Positions 25,495-34,615 of a stretch of 64,000 nucleotides of DNA are shown piece by piece. The notes under the pieces are model-generated. The model did not search any database and was not told the origin of the DNA. It worked only from the letters and a program-made list of their open reading frames with translations. This DNA comes from Corynebacterium minutissimum (GTDB lineage Bacteria > Actinomycetota > Actinomycetes > Mycobacteriales > Mycobacteriaceae): NCBI RefSeq assembly GCF_000805675.1, contig NZ_JSEF01000005.1, positions 1 to 64,000 of the forward strand. Reading direction: 5' to 3'. Both the position numbers and the translations under genes were made by a program. Within the stretch, counting starts at the first letter, position 1, and every line of letters begins with the position of its first letter.

Positions 25495-28437
25495 GTGGCA
25501 GAAGGTACCGGCCCGGGGAAGACCCTGGTCATCGTCGAGTCAGCAACCAAGGCGAAGAAGATTCAGCCTTATCTCGGCGATAAGTACATCGTCGAGGCCT
25601 CCGTCGGTCACATCCGCGACCTTCCGCGCGGCGCTGCCGACGTCCCCGCTAAGTACAAAAAGGAATCCTGGGCGCGCCTCGGTGTGAACCCGGAGGATAA
25701 CTTCACCCCGCTGTACGTCATCAGCCAAGACAAAAAGAAGAAGGTCGCTGACCTTAAGGCCAAGCTAAAGCAGTGCGATCAGCTCTACCTCGCAACAGAC
25801 CCCGACCGCGAAGGCGAGGCCATTGCCTGGCACCTGCTGGAAGTACTCAAGCCTAAGGTGCCGGTGCGCCGCATGGTCTTCAATGAGATCACCAAGTCCG
25901 CGATCCTAGAAGCTGCGGAGAACACCCGTGAGCTCGACGCCGATCTTATCGACGCCCAAGAGACCCGCCGTATCCTTGACCGACTCTACGGTTACGAGGT
26001 CTCCCCGGTGCTGTGGAAGAAGGTCATGCCGCGCCTATCGGCTGGCCGCGTGCAGTCGGTAGCAACCCGCGTCATCGTGGAGCGTGAGCGTGAGCGCATG
26101 GCGTTTATCCCGGCTGAATACTGGGATCTCACGGCGACGTTGCAGTCCACCCCGGACTTCGATGCCCGTCTGAGCGCCCTCGACGGTAAGCGTGTCGCCG
26201 CTGGCCGTGACTTCAACGATAGGGGTCAGCTGAAGGGTGACGAGGTGGTCGTCGTCAAGCAGGCTCAAGCGGAGCAGCTGGCCAGCGCGCTGGAAGGCTC
26301 CACCATGACGGTGGCCAGCGTCGAGCACAAGCCCTATTCGCGCAAACCTTCCGCACCGTTTATGACCTCGACGCTGCAGCAGGAGGCTGGCCGCCGCCTG
26401 CACTACACCTCGGAGCGCACCATGCGCATTGCGCAGCGTCTCTACGAGAACGGTCACATTACCTATATGCGTACCGACTCGACCTCCCTGTCCAAGCAGG
26501 GTCTAGGTGCTGCCCGTGAGGCGGCAACATCCATTTTCGGTGCCGAGTTCGTGGCCGAGGGCCCGCGTACCTACGACCGCAAGGTGAAGAACTCACAGGA
26601 GGCCCACGAGGCCATTCGCCCTTCGGGTGAGCGTTTTGCCACCCCGGGCCAGCTGGCAGGCCAGCTCGACGCCGAGGAGTACAAGCTCTACGAGCTGATT
26701 TGGAAGCGCACCGTGGCATCCCAGATGGCTGATGCCAAGGGCACGTCCATGAAGGTCACTGTGCAGGCTTCTGCCGATGGCCACGACGTGGACTTCTCCG
26801 CCACCGGCCGCACGATTACCTTCCCGGGCTTCCTTAAGGCCTACGAGGATGTGGCGGCGAAGGGGTCGAACGAGGAGTCGCGCCTGCCGCACCTCAACGA
26901 GGGCGATACGCTCACGACGTCCGCCGTTACCGCCGACGGCCACTCGACCAACCCGCCGGCGCGCTATACCGAAGCCAGCCTGGTCAAGAAGATGGAAGAT
27001 TTGGGCATCGGCCGCCCGTCGACGTACGCCTCCATCATCAAGACCATCCAGGACCGCGGCTACGTGCTCTCCCGCGGCAACGCGCTGGTGCCTTCGTGGG
27101 TTGCCTTCGCGGTGGTGGGCCTGCTGGAGAATAACTTCACCGAGCTGGTGGACTATGATTTCACCTCCTCGATGGAGGACGAGCTGGACTCCATTGCCGC
27201 CGGCCGTGAGAACGGCACTGAGTGGCTGAACAACTTCTACTTTGGCAACACTGAAGCAGGTGAGCAGAAGGCTGCGTCCATCGCGCGCCACGGTGGTCTG
27301 AAGTCCTTGGTGGACATCAACCTTGAGGCTATCGACGCCCGCCAGGTTAACTCCCTGCGCCTCTACACCGACGCCGAGGGCCGCGATGTCTTCGTGCGCG
27401 TGGGCCGCTACGGTCCCTACATTGAGCGCGCCGTGGGCACCAACGAGGACGGCACGGTGGAGTACCAGCGCGCCAACCTGTCTGAAACCGTTACTCCGGA
27501 CGAGCTCAACGAGGCTTTGGCGGAGAAGCTCTTTGCCACCCCGCAGGGCGGGCGCGAGCTAGGGCAGAACCCAGAAAACGGCCGCACCATCGTGGCCAAG
27601 GAAGGCCGCTTTGGCCCGTACGTCACTGAGCAGGTACGTGAGGATGAGCGCGAGAAAGCCGAGGCCGAAGCCGAGGAGATCGTTAAAGAAGAGCGCGCCG
27701 CCGAGGACGCCCAGCGTGCTGCCGAGGGCAAGCGCGCGAAGAACTGGGAGACTAAGACCGCGGCGAAGCAGAAGGAAAAGCGCATTGCTGAGTACATCGA
27801 AGAGAAGCTCAAGCCGGGCACAGCCTCGCTGTTTAGCTCGATGGAACCGGCCAGCGTCACCCTTGAGGAAGCTCTCAAGCTGCTGAGTCTGCCGCGTGAG
27901 GTGGGCGTGGACCCGGTGGACGGTGAGGTCATTACTGCCCAGAACGGCCGCTATGGCCCGTACCTGAAGAAGGGCAAGGACTCGCGGTCTTTGGCCAACG
28001 AGGATCAGATTTTCTCCATCACCTTGGATGAGGCGCGCCGCATCTACGCGGAGCCGAAGCGCCGCGGTCGCGCGGCCGCGCAGCCGCCGATTAAGCAGCT
28101 GGGTGATAATGATGTCTCCGGCAAGCCGATGACGGTCAAGGACGGCCGCTTTGGCCCGTACGTCACTGACGGCACGACGAATGCTTCTCTGCGCCGTGGC
28201 GACGATCCGGAGCAGCTTACCGACGCCCGCGCGAACGAACTCCTCTCCGAGCGCCGCGCCAAGGAAGCCGCCAACGGTGGCACGAAGAAGGCCACCAAGA
28301 AGTCGACGAAGAAGGCCACCAAGAAGTCGACGCGCAAGGCGACCAAGAAGTCGACGCGCAAGGCGACCAAGAAGGCCACGAAGAAGCCCTCCCCAGGCAC
28401 GAAAAACGTGGTCAAGGCCGGATCGCGCAGGAAGTAG
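25495..28437 (+). CDS. topA: DNA topoisomerase I (type IA)
   Basis: The 980-aa enzyme relaxes negative supercoils. The Toprim domain has VIVESATKAKKI and LATDPDREGEAIAWHL; the active-site Tyr is in TYMRTDST. Actinobacterial topoisomerase I lacks zinc fingers and instead has repeated C-terminal domains, seen here as several NGR(Y/F)GPY(L/V) and GRFGPYV modules. The last 50 residues are a Lys/Thr/Ser repeat tail (KKATKKST), which in mycobacteria aids processive relaxation. The GTG at 25495 is preferred over a TTG further up. Confidence 0.95.
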   Translation: MAEGTGPGKTLVIVESATKAKKIQPYLGDKYIVEASVGHIRDLPRGAADVPAKYKKESWARLGVNPEDNFTPLYVISQDKKKKVADLKAKLKQCDQLYLATDPDREGEAIAWHLLEVLKPKVPVRRMVFNEITKSAILEAAENTRELDADLIDAQETRRILDRLYGYEVSPVLWKKVMPRLSAGRVQSVATRVIVERERERMAFIPAEYWDLTATLQSTPDFDARLSALDGKRVAAGRDFNDRGQLKGDEVVVVKQAQAEQLASALEGSTMTVASVEHKPYSRKPSAPFMTSTLQQEAGRRLHYTSERTMRIAQRLYENGHITYMRTDSTSLSKQGLGAAREAATSIFGAEFVAEGPRTYDRKVKNSQEAHEAIRPSGERFATPGQLAGQLDAEEYKLYELIWKRTVASQMADAKGTSMKVTVQASADGHDVDFSATGRTITFPGFLKAYEDVAAKGSNEESRLPHLNEGDTLTTSAVTADGHSTNPPARYTEASLVKKMEDLGIGRPSTYASIIKTIQDRGYVLSRGNALVPSWVAFAVVGLLENNFTELVDYDFTSSMEDELDSIAAGRENGTEWLNNFYFGNTEAGEQKAASIARHGGLKSLVDINLEAIDARQVNSLRLYTDAEGRDVFVRVGRYGPYIERAVGTNEDGTVEYQRANLSETVTPDELNEALAEKLFATPQGGRELGQNPENGRTIVAKEGRFGPYVTEQVREDEREKAEAEAEEIVKEERAAEDAQRAAEGKRAKNWETKTAAKQKEKRIAEYIEEKLKPGTASLFSSMEPASVTLEEALKLLSLPREVGVDPVDGEVITAQNGRYGPYLKKGKDSRSLANEDQIFSITLDEARRIYAEPKRRGRAAAQPPIKQLGDNDVSGKPMTVKDGRFGPYVTDGTTNASLRRGDDPEQLTDARANELLSERRAKEAANGGTKKATKKSTKKATKKSTRKATKKSTRKATKKATKKPSPGTKNVVKAGSRRK

Positions 28438-28444
28438 CTAGGCG

Positions 28445-29170
28445 ATGAAGACCAGCTTCGCGCGCGACATGCTGGACCGTACCCAGGAAGGCACTGCGGC
28501 TCTCCTGCGCGCGGTGCGCCCAGCCTTTACTGGACTCGATCACTTCACCCTCGGTGCGCTTGCCGCGGGGGAGACCGCCACATGGTCGGGCCTGTTGACG
28601 TGGCGCACGCTGGGCACCGCGACGACGATTGCGGCACCTGTGCTCTTGGCCTTGCGCCCCGACTGCTCACCAGAGACCCGCGTGGGACTCATCGCGTCGG
28701 CGGTGGGCCAGGCCGCTAAGCGTGGCAAGAATGGACAACCCGCCAAACCGACCGCGCTCGGCGTAGCGTGTGTCACCGCCCAGTACGGCGCTTTCGCCTG
28801 GCAGCTACGCGGTGCGCGCAACGACGCGACGGGGTGGGGCTTGCGTGTCGGGGCGTGGGCGGCTGGCATAGCTGTAGCCCGCACCCGCGGCGAGCGCCTC
28901 GCTTCTGCTGTGGCTGGCCTTCCCGCGGCCGCACTTTCTGCACTCGCCGGCGACCCGACCTTGCGTGCTGCTGAATCTACGCAGGGGATTAGCCACGGCG
29001 CTAACCTTCTTCTGGCCTCCGAGGCTGCGACGGTGGCGGGAACGCGTGCGGCGCAGCTCCCTGCTGTGGGAACGGCTGTGGGAAAGCTCCTGGCTGCGGG
29101 CCAGTCGGCGGCCCAGACGGTAGGCCTGGTGCTGCTGGTGGATGGGCTGGCGCGGAAGGGCCGCGGTTAG
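28445..29170 (+). CDS. Small-residue-rich membrane protein, function unknown
   Basis: The 241-aa, Ala/Gly/Leu-rich protein has several hydrophobic stretches typical of a polytopic membrane protein and ends in Arg/Lys. It starts 7 bp after topA and may share its transcript. No family motif was recognised. Its last 170 bp overlap, in the opposite direction, the end of the DUF418 gene, so one of the two C termini may be mis-read or both may be real. Confidence 0.6.
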   Translation: MKTSFARDMLDRTQEGTAALLRAVRPAFTGLDHFTLGALAAGETATWSGLLTWRTLGTATTIAAPVLLALRPDCSPETRVGLIASAVGQAAKRGKNGQPAKPTALGVACVTAQYGAFAWQLRGARNDATGWGLRVGAWAAGIAVARTRGERLASAVAGLPAAALSALAGDPTLRAAESTQGISHGANLLLASEAATVAGTRAAQLPAVGTAVGKLLAAGQSAAQTVGLVLLVDGLARKGRG

Positions 29171-30380
29171 GCGCAGCCCCTAATTCCGGGCGCATTGTCT
29201 TGCCGTAGGACAGGCGGCGGTGAACCCACTCGAAAGGACCGGGCTTGCCCGCGGCCTCGAGCGCGCAGGCGATGAGGAGCGTTGCTAGCCACACGCCGGC
29301 GGCCAGCGCTGCCTGGCCCGTGGCACTGAACTCCGGTCCAATGTTCAGCGTGAAGGGGTAGACCAGCGCCAAGAAGAACACGGACTGCAGCACATAGCCG
29401 GTCATGGAACGCTTTCCCAGCGCAATCAACGGCCACAGGAACCACGGGCGCGCGCCACGGCGCTGTAGGGGCTCCAAGGCGAGCGTCGCCGCCGCCACGA
29501 TGCCCGGCCCGGTGAGCATACCGATGAAGCTATTTGCTGCGTTGAGGGGTTCCGCCAGTGCTGGGTCCAGCACCCCAATCGTGGAAAGGCCCCAAGGAAG
29601 GCCGAGGAAAAGGATGATGGCTAAAGCTAAGACGGTCCACGCCCACAGCTCGCGCTTATGACCCCCGGCCAGGGTGCCGCGGCGCGCCCACACGAAACCC
29701 ACAAGCATGACCGGCAGGGCGACGACGCCGGTAAAGGGGAAGGACACAGCATGGGCGAGGAGCGCAACAGCTTGCTCGCCCAAAAGCCCCACGTAGCTCT
29801 CTGCTGAGGGGACACTCCCGATGTTGAAATCTGAGGTGTCGATGAAGGCTACGGCCACACCGATGCCAATGCCGGCAACTACCTGGAAACCGAAGAGTAC
29901 ATAGGCCACGCGCATGAGGGTTTTGTCGGTTACAGAAAGTAACAGTGCGATGAGTATGCCTATGGCTCCATACAGCATCATGATGTCTCCCATAAACAGG
30001 AAGAGGCAGTGAAGTGCTCCGAACAGAGTCAAGAACCCGTAGCGCTTCGCAATCACCGCCCGCGCGCGGCCCAGCGGGAAACCTCGGCGCCACAGGCTCA
30101 TCGCGATAAGTCCCACGCCGAAACCTAATAGCGTGGAGAACATCGGCAGGCCGCGCACGTGGACGAACATGGCGGCAAAGACCACATAAATCTTGTCCGC
30201 GAGGGTCTCGACGCCGCCGAAATAAGCGTCGGGACCATCACCGTCGTTCATGATCCACGCGGTAGTGATGTTGGCTAGAGCGATGCCCAGCAGGGCCATG
30301 CCGCGAGCGACATCGGGGACAAGGAGGCGAGGGCTCGAAGTCTGACGTGGCGGATAGGGCTGGTGTGGCTGTTGGAGCAT
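29001..30380 (-). CDS. DUF418 family polytopic membrane protein
   Basis: The 459-aa protein begins with a Pro-rich leader, then VPDVARGMALLGIALANI, the DUF418/DUF405 opening, and about ten hydrophobic segments. It ends in the family-typical WVHRRLSYGK. A further roughly 60 residues rich in Pro/Gly/Gln (PPAAPGLPSGPPTG) lie beyond the conserved end and overlap the topA-linked gene. DUF418 proteins (YeiB type) are putative transporters of unknown substrate. Convergent with the preceding gene. Confidence 0.8.
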   Translation of the reverse strand: MLQQPHQPYPPRQTSSPRLLVPDVARGMALLGIALANITTAWIMNDGDGPDAYFGGVETLADKIYVVFAAMFVHVRGLPMFSTLLGFGVGLIAMSLWRRGFPLGRARAVIAKRYGFLTLFGALHCLFLFMGDIMMLYGAIGILIALLLSVTDKTLMRVAYVLFGFQVVAGIGIGVAVAFIDTSDFNIGSVPSAESYVGLLGEQAVALLAHAVSFPFTGVVALPVMLVGFVWARRGTLAGGHKRELWAWTVLALAIILFLGLPWGLSTIGVLDPALAEPLNAANSFIGMLTGPGIVAAATLALEPLQRRGARPWFLWPLIALGKRSMTGYVLQSVFFLALVYPFTLNIGPEFSATGQAALAAGVWLATLLIACALEAAGKPGPFEWVHRRLSYGKTMRPELGAAPNRGPSAPAHPPAAPGLPSGPPTGPQPGAFPQPFPQQGAAPHAFPPPSQPRRPEEG

Positions 30381-30413
30381 GGCCCCGAAGTTACCAGAAT
30401 CACAAGAGCTTAT

Positions 30414-31946
30414 TTATCCTTGGGCGCGTTCGGCCAACGTCGGGCGAATGGGGCGTGCCAACTGCGTCATGCGACGGCGCCCACGCAGCTCAATGGATTT
30501 CATCAGCGTCCAGCGTGCTTGCTCCGCCTCGTTGGCTCCGCGCAGAGTGGCGGAGTTGGTGAGCACCTGTCCCGGCGTGTCCTTGGCCAGTTCGGTCAGG
30601 CGAGCGGCTTCATTGACGGCGTCGCCAATCACGGTGTATTCAAAGCGGTCCGCACCACCAATGTGGCCGGCCACCACGTGGCCCGCGGCCACGCCGATGC
30701 CTGCCTGTAGCTGTAGACCGCGCAGCTCCTGGCGCAGCTCGCGGGCAGCCTGCAGCGCCATGGAGTTGGCGTCATAGACCGTGAGTGGCGCACCGAAGAC
30801 GGCCAGGGCGGCGTCACCCTGGAATTTGTTGATAATGCCCTTGTTGCGGTGCACGACCTCCACGACGTGCTCGAAGAACTTGTTAAGTTCCTCCACGACC
30901 TCCTCCGGGGTGTGGTTGACCGCGAAGGTGGTGGACCCAATGACGTCGATAAACAGCACGGCCACCTTGCGGTCCTCGCCGCCGAGTTCCGGGCGTTCTT
31001 CTAGAGCACGCTGGGCCACCTCAGTGCCGACGTAGCGGCCGAAAATATCGCGCACGCGCTGGCGCTCGCGCAGGCCACGCATCATCTCGTTAAAACCTGC
31101 CTGCAGCACGCCGAGCTCAGAACCATCGTAGATATCCACCTGGACATCAGTCTCACCGCGGCGCACGCGGTTAATGGCGTCCTGTAGCTCCAGGATGGGG
31201 TCGACCACACTCATCAATGCGAACATGGTGCCGATTAGTCCCGTGCCCAACGCGGTGATGCTCAGCGCGATGATGGCGGGAATGATATCGGAGGTATCGG
31301 CGGTGAACATTCCCATTTTCTGGCCCAAGTGGACCAAGATGATGCCGATGAGCGGGATGCCGGACGTCATGAGCCACGTGGACAGCAGGCGGTACTTAAT
31401 CGGCGGCTCCAACGTCGAATCCTCGAAGCGCCGCGCCACGGCCTCAGCCGCGACGGGCCGCACGAGGCGCTCTGCCTGTAGATAGGTAAGCAACACCACG
31501 AGCGCACCGGCCAGCGTGGAGGACACTCCTACCACGATTCCCAGACGCGCTGATTGCTGGCCAGCAAGCACCACCGCCAGGATGATGCCGAGGAACCACA
31601 CCATGGCGGCCACACCAGCCTGGTAAATGGGGATGCGCAGCACCAGGTTGCGCACCATGTTGGGGTCGTGGGCCGTCGGGTTGCGCTGCCAATCCAGCAC
31701 TGGCCGGAAAATGCGGAGTGTGACCGCAATGCCGATGATGACGGCGAAGATGACAAACAGCGAGCCGTAGGTCCACAGGTGCGGCGTTTCGGAGATGAAT
31801 TCCGAAATCTCCGGCATTGGGAGGAAGAAGACCACAAAGGTCATAATCGCGATGGCGCCGATGATGTTGGCGCCCAAGACGAGCGCGGCGTACATCGGCC
31901 ATTGGGTGCCCCACAACCAGCGGGCGCCACGCATCAGTCTGTTCAT
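30414..31946 (-). CDS. cyaB: Membrane-bound class III adenylate cyclase
   Basis: The 510-aa protein has six predicted N-terminal membrane helices, a HAMP domain (about 240-295, VVDPILELQDAINRVRRGETD) and a C-terminal cyclase domain. Metal-binding residues are seen in VLFIDVIGSTTF and KFQGDAALAVFG, and the transition-state region is YTVIGDAVNEAARL. It makes cAMP, the ligand of GlxR, whose gene is at the left end of the window. Same domain order as CyaB of C. glutamicum and Rv3645. I use the ATG at 31946. Only 37 bp separate it from divergent holB. Confidence 0.92.
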   Translation of the reverse strand: MNRLMRGARWLWGTQWPMYAALVLGANIIGAIAIMTFVVFFLPMPEISEFISETPHLWTYGSLFVIFAVIIGIAVTLRIFRPVLDWQRNPTAHDPNMVRNLVLRIPIYQAGVAAMVWFLGIILAVVLAGQQSARLGIVVGVSSTLAGALVVLLTYLQAERLVRPVAAEAVARRFEDSTLEPPIKYRLLSTWLMTSGIPLIGIILVHLGQKMGMFTADTSDIIPAIIALSITALGTGLIGTMFALMSVVDPILELQDAINRVRRGETDVQVDIYDGSELGVLQAGFNEMMRGLRERQRVRDIFGRYVGTEVAQRALEERPELGGEDRKVAVLFIDVIGSTTFAVNHTPEEVVEELNKFFEHVVEVVHRNKGIINKFQGDAALAVFGAPLTVYDANSMALQAARELRQELRGLQLQAGIGVAAGHVVAGHIGGADRFEYTVIGDAVNEAARLTELAKDTPGQVLTNSATLRGANEAEQARWTLMKSIELRGRRRMTQLARPIRPTLAERAQG

Positions 31947-31983
31947 GATTAACAACTCTAGTTATCCCAGTAGGCTAGGGCGA

Positions 31984-33192
31984 GTGAACACCTCCAGCGT
32001 TGCCGCCAGGCTTGCCGACGCCCCCTCCGTCGCCCACACCATCCTCAGCGCTGCCCGCGCGGCGCGGGGCGAGGGCGACCCGCGCGCGATGAGTCATTCC
32101 TGGCTATTTACGGGCCCTCCCGGTGCCGGGCGCTCGCTGGCCGCGCAGTGCTTCGCGGCTGCCCTCATGTGTACTTCTGCTGATGAGAACGGCGACCCGG
32201 GGTGCGGGCGCTGCCCGTCCTGCCAGAGCGTTCTGGAGAATCACGAGCACACTGACTTGGTCTACGTGGACCCGAAGGAACAGTTCATCACCGTGGGCGA
32301 GGCCCGTGAGGTCATCGGGCGCGCGGCCAGCCTGCCGAGTGTCGCTCCCTGGCGCGTGGTGATCTTCAACAAGGCCGACCGTCTGCGCAACGAGGCTGCC
32401 AACGCGTTGCTGAAGACCGTGGAGGAGCCACCGGAGCGCACCGTCATCATCATGGTGGCACCCTCAGAGGACCCGGAGGACTTCTCGGTCACGCTGCGCT
32501 CGCGCTGCCGGCACCTCTATATTCCGGCGCCGAGTGTGGAGGGTGTGGTCAAGCAGCTCGTCGCCGAAGGCGCAAGCGAGGACGACGCGCGCCTCGCCGC
32601 CGTGACTACTCTGCGCCACGTGGGCCGTGCCCGACACCTCGTCAAAGACCCGGCCGTACAAAAGCGCCGCGCCATGGCAATCAACCTGGCCGAAGACGTC
32701 TTTCACGGATCCCAGGCCTTCCAATCCGTCACCGCGCTTCTGAAGTTCATTGAGAAGGACGCCAAGGACTCCCATGCGGAGGCGGAGGAGGCGGAGCGCT
32801 CCAAGATCGAGCAATCCTTCGGTGTTGGTGCCAAGGGCAAGGGCGCGGCAAAGGCGCAGCGCGACGCCCGCAGCGCCCTCAAGGATTTGGAGGAGCTCCA
32901 TAAGAAGCGCGCTAAACGACGCATCGCCGACGGCCTCGACATCGCCCTGGTAGATCTCGCCGGTATTTATCGCGATGCGCTCATGCTCAAAGTCGGCGCC
33001 GAGGTGGAGATGACCCACCCGGACTTCGCGGGCCTGGCGGGCGAACTTGCCCAGCGCGTGAGCGAAGACGGCCTGCTTGCCGCCCAGTCCGCCATTCGCA
33101 CCTGCCGCGAGCAGCTGCCGCAGAACGTCACCCCACAAGTGGCCTTCGACGGCATGGTGGGGCGCCTGCGCCTGGCTTGCGGCGCGCGCTAA
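31984..33192 (+). CDS. holB: DNA polymerase III delta' subunit
   Basis: The 402-aa clamp-loader subunit has an AAA+ N-terminal domain with zinc ligands CGRCPSC (plus an upstream Cys). The P-loop reads GPPGAGRSL, with Arg in place of Lys, normal for delta' proteins that do not hydrolyse ATP. The sensor 1-like region is TVIIMVAPSEDPEDFSVTLRSRC. Longer than E. coli HolB, with an actinobacterial C-terminal extension including a coiled stretch around 270-310. Starts at GTG. The tRNA-Thr gene follows. Confidence 0.92.
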   Translation: MNTSSVAARLADAPSVAHTILSAARAARGEGDPRAMSHSWLFTGPPGAGRSLAAQCFAAALMCTSADENGDPGCGRCPSCQSVLENHEHTDLVYVDPKEQFITVGEAREVIGRAASLPSVAPWRVVIFNKADRLRNEAANALLKTVEEPPERTVIIMVAPSEDPEDFSVTLRSRCRHLYIPAPSVEGVVKQLVAEGASEDDARLAAVTTLRHVGRARHLVKDPAVQKRRAMAINLAEDVFHGSQAFQSVTALLKFIEKDAKDSHAEAEEAERSKIEQSFGVGAKGKGAAKAQRDARSALKDLEELHKKRAKRRIADGLDIALVDLAGIYRDALMLKVGAEVEMTHPDFAGLAGELAQRVSEDGLLAAQSAIRTCREQLPQNVTPQVAFDGMVGRLRLACGAR

Positions 33193-33296
33193 CCTGCACT
33201 TGTGCTGCACGTGCCCCACATCAAGTGGCCCGATTTCTTTCCTAGCCCAGGCCTAGGCTAAACTCTCACGCGGTGCATATACACACTGCACCGAGT

Positions 33297-33372
33297 GCCG
33301 CCTTAGCTCAGTCGGTAGAGCATCTCACTCGTAATGAGAAGGTCGCGAGTTCGATTCTCGCAGGCGGCTCCA
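33297..33372 (+). tRNA. tRNA-Thr(CGU)
   Basis: A full cloverleaf: acceptor GCCGCCT pairs with AGGCGGC, D arm AGCTCAGTCGGTAGAGC, anticodon stem TCTCA/TGAGA with loop CTCGTAA (anticodon CGT, reads ACG), T arm CGCGAGTTCGATTCTCG (split), discriminator T, and an encoded CCA. It is the integration target of the 10-kb element; its 3' part is the att core. Confidence 0.95.
33328..33372 (+). repeat. attL core (45-bp direct repeat, left copy)
   Basis: From the anticodon loop to the encoded CCA of tRNA-Thr this sequence is identical to 43683-43727. The base before differs (A left, T right), as does the base after, so the identity is exactly 45 bp. The tRNA is intact on this side, so the host gene survives integration. 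Confidence 0.95.
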
Positions 33373-33441
33373 CACCAAATCCCCCGTGGCCAGTATGAAT
33401 GGTTGCGGGGGATTGTTTTGTTAGGTGAAATACCGGCCTCC

Positions 33442-33461
33442 GTGGCTACGTTTTGGCTACA
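33442..33461. promoter_or_regulatory. Candidate integrase arm-type site near attL
   Basis: GTGGCTACGTTTTGGCTACA contains TGGCTAC twice, 11 bp apart. Its counterpart GTGGCTACGAAATGGCTACA lies near attR in the same orientation. Paired direct repeats outside the core are the hallmark of tyrosine-integrase arm sites. Confidence 0.65.
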
Positions 33462-33469
33462 TCCCCCAG

Positions 33470-34615
33470 TTAACTGACGTCATTATGAAGGGCATTAAGT
33501 GCTTCTCCAACTTGGTTCAGGTCGTCTGGAAATAAGTCCGCATAGACGTTCAGGGTGACCGCTGCAGACTCATGCCCAAGGAGACCCTGGACGGCTTTCA
33601 CGTTGGCCCCAACACTGATTGCGAAGCTTGCACAAGTATGGCGAAGCCCATGGGGGAGGACTGCCGGAAATTCCCCCGGCCTACCCTCGTCCTCCCACAT
33701 CTTCGCTGCAGCCTCAACACTTGGCTTAAACACCCGCGCACGATAGTTCCCCACATCGAGACGTTGGCCCTCCGCTGACAGAAACAGCGGACTGTCTGAC
33801 GGCCTCGCCCCAACAAGGTCAATCAACTTTCGGCAAAGGAACTCAGGAACCGGCACACGCCGATTCTCATAGGTCTTCGTAGGGCCAACGACCCCGTAGT
33901 CTTTGACCGACTTATCAACATGTAGCCGCCGTGAAACTGGATCGAAGTCTCCAACGTCTAAAGCTGCTATCTCGCTTATACGCGGCCCGCAATACGCCAT
34001 CGTGTAGATGATGGCTTTCTCGTTGTCTGTGTTCTGCACCTGGACAAGAACCTCGACTTGTTCAGGCGTGAGGTAGGCGCGGCGTGGGTTGCTCTCTCGC
34101 TTAACGGAGATCTTTTGAACCGGGTTCGCTGGAATCATCTTCGCCTCAACAGCGGTCTCACAAAGTGACCGAAGGACATAGACCGCGCGAAGGATTGTGT
34201 CGCGCTTCTTGCCTTCGGATTGCATGTCAGAGACCCACTGCCGCACGTCTGGAGCTGTAATGCGGTTGACCGGCCATTCACCCCAATGTGAGGCTATGTG
34301 AACGTTGTAGGCCGAAAGATTGGTTCGTTTGGTGCGTGGGGCTAGTGCGTCCTGGGAGGGGAGCCATAGTGAGCGAATTTCGGAGATTGTGGCGCGCCCG
34401 GCCTGGGGGTGAATGAACGTTCCGGTGCTCTTGGTTCGTTCAACTTCGTCAGCGAACTTTTGGGCATCCTTCTTCCTTTTGAAACCGCGCTTTTTCGTCA
34501 GTTTTCGGTCTGGGGTGCGGTATTGCACCATGTACCGCATTGCGCGCTTTTTGGCCTTCTCGTCGCCTTCTTTGTGCTTGAGGTAGTACGGCTCAACGCT
34601 CGCCATCTTGGTCAT
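33470..34615 (-). CDS. int: Tyrosine recombinase (integrase) of the element
   Basis: The 381-aa protein has an AP2-like/arm-binding N terminus, a SAM-like core-binding domain and a catalytic domain. Catalytic residues: Arg in YCGPRISEIAALDVGDF, the HxxR box LPHGLRHTCASFA, His in LLGHESAAVTLNVY, and the nucleophile Tyr in NVYADLF. It is encoded next to attL and transcribed toward it, the usual layout. Its first 23 bp overlap the end of the repressor gene, suggesting co-transcription from the lysogenic promoter. Confidence 0.95.
   Translation of the reverse strand: MTKMASVEPYYLKHKEGDEKAKKRAMRYMVQYRTPDRKLTKKRGFKRKKDAQKFADEVERTKSTGTFIHPQAGRATISEIRSLWLPSQDALAPRTKRTNLSAYNVHIASHWGEWPVNRITAPDVRQWVSDMQSEGKKRDTILRAVYVLRSLCETAVEAKMIPANPVQKISVKRESNPRRAYLTPEQVEVLVQVQNTDNEKAIIYTMAYCGPRISEIAALDVGDFDPVSRRLHVDKSVKDYGVVGPTKTYENRRVPVPEFLCRKLIDLVGARPSDSPLFLSAEGQRLDVGNYRARVFKPSVEAAAKMWEDEGRPGEFPAVLPHGLRHTCASFAISVGANVKAVQGLLGHESAAVTLNVYADLFPDDLNQVGEALNALHNDVS

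Noticed and set aside
28270..28437. Short tandem DNA repeats resembling a repeat array
   Set aside because: They encode the Lys/Thr/Ser tail of topoisomerase I, known from this family; not CRISPR-like, as there are no unique spacers. No CRISPR array was seen anywhere in the window.
31984..33192. Loss of the Walker A lysine in holB as a defect
   Set aside because: Arg or other residues in this place are normal in delta' subunits, which do not hydrolyse ATP.
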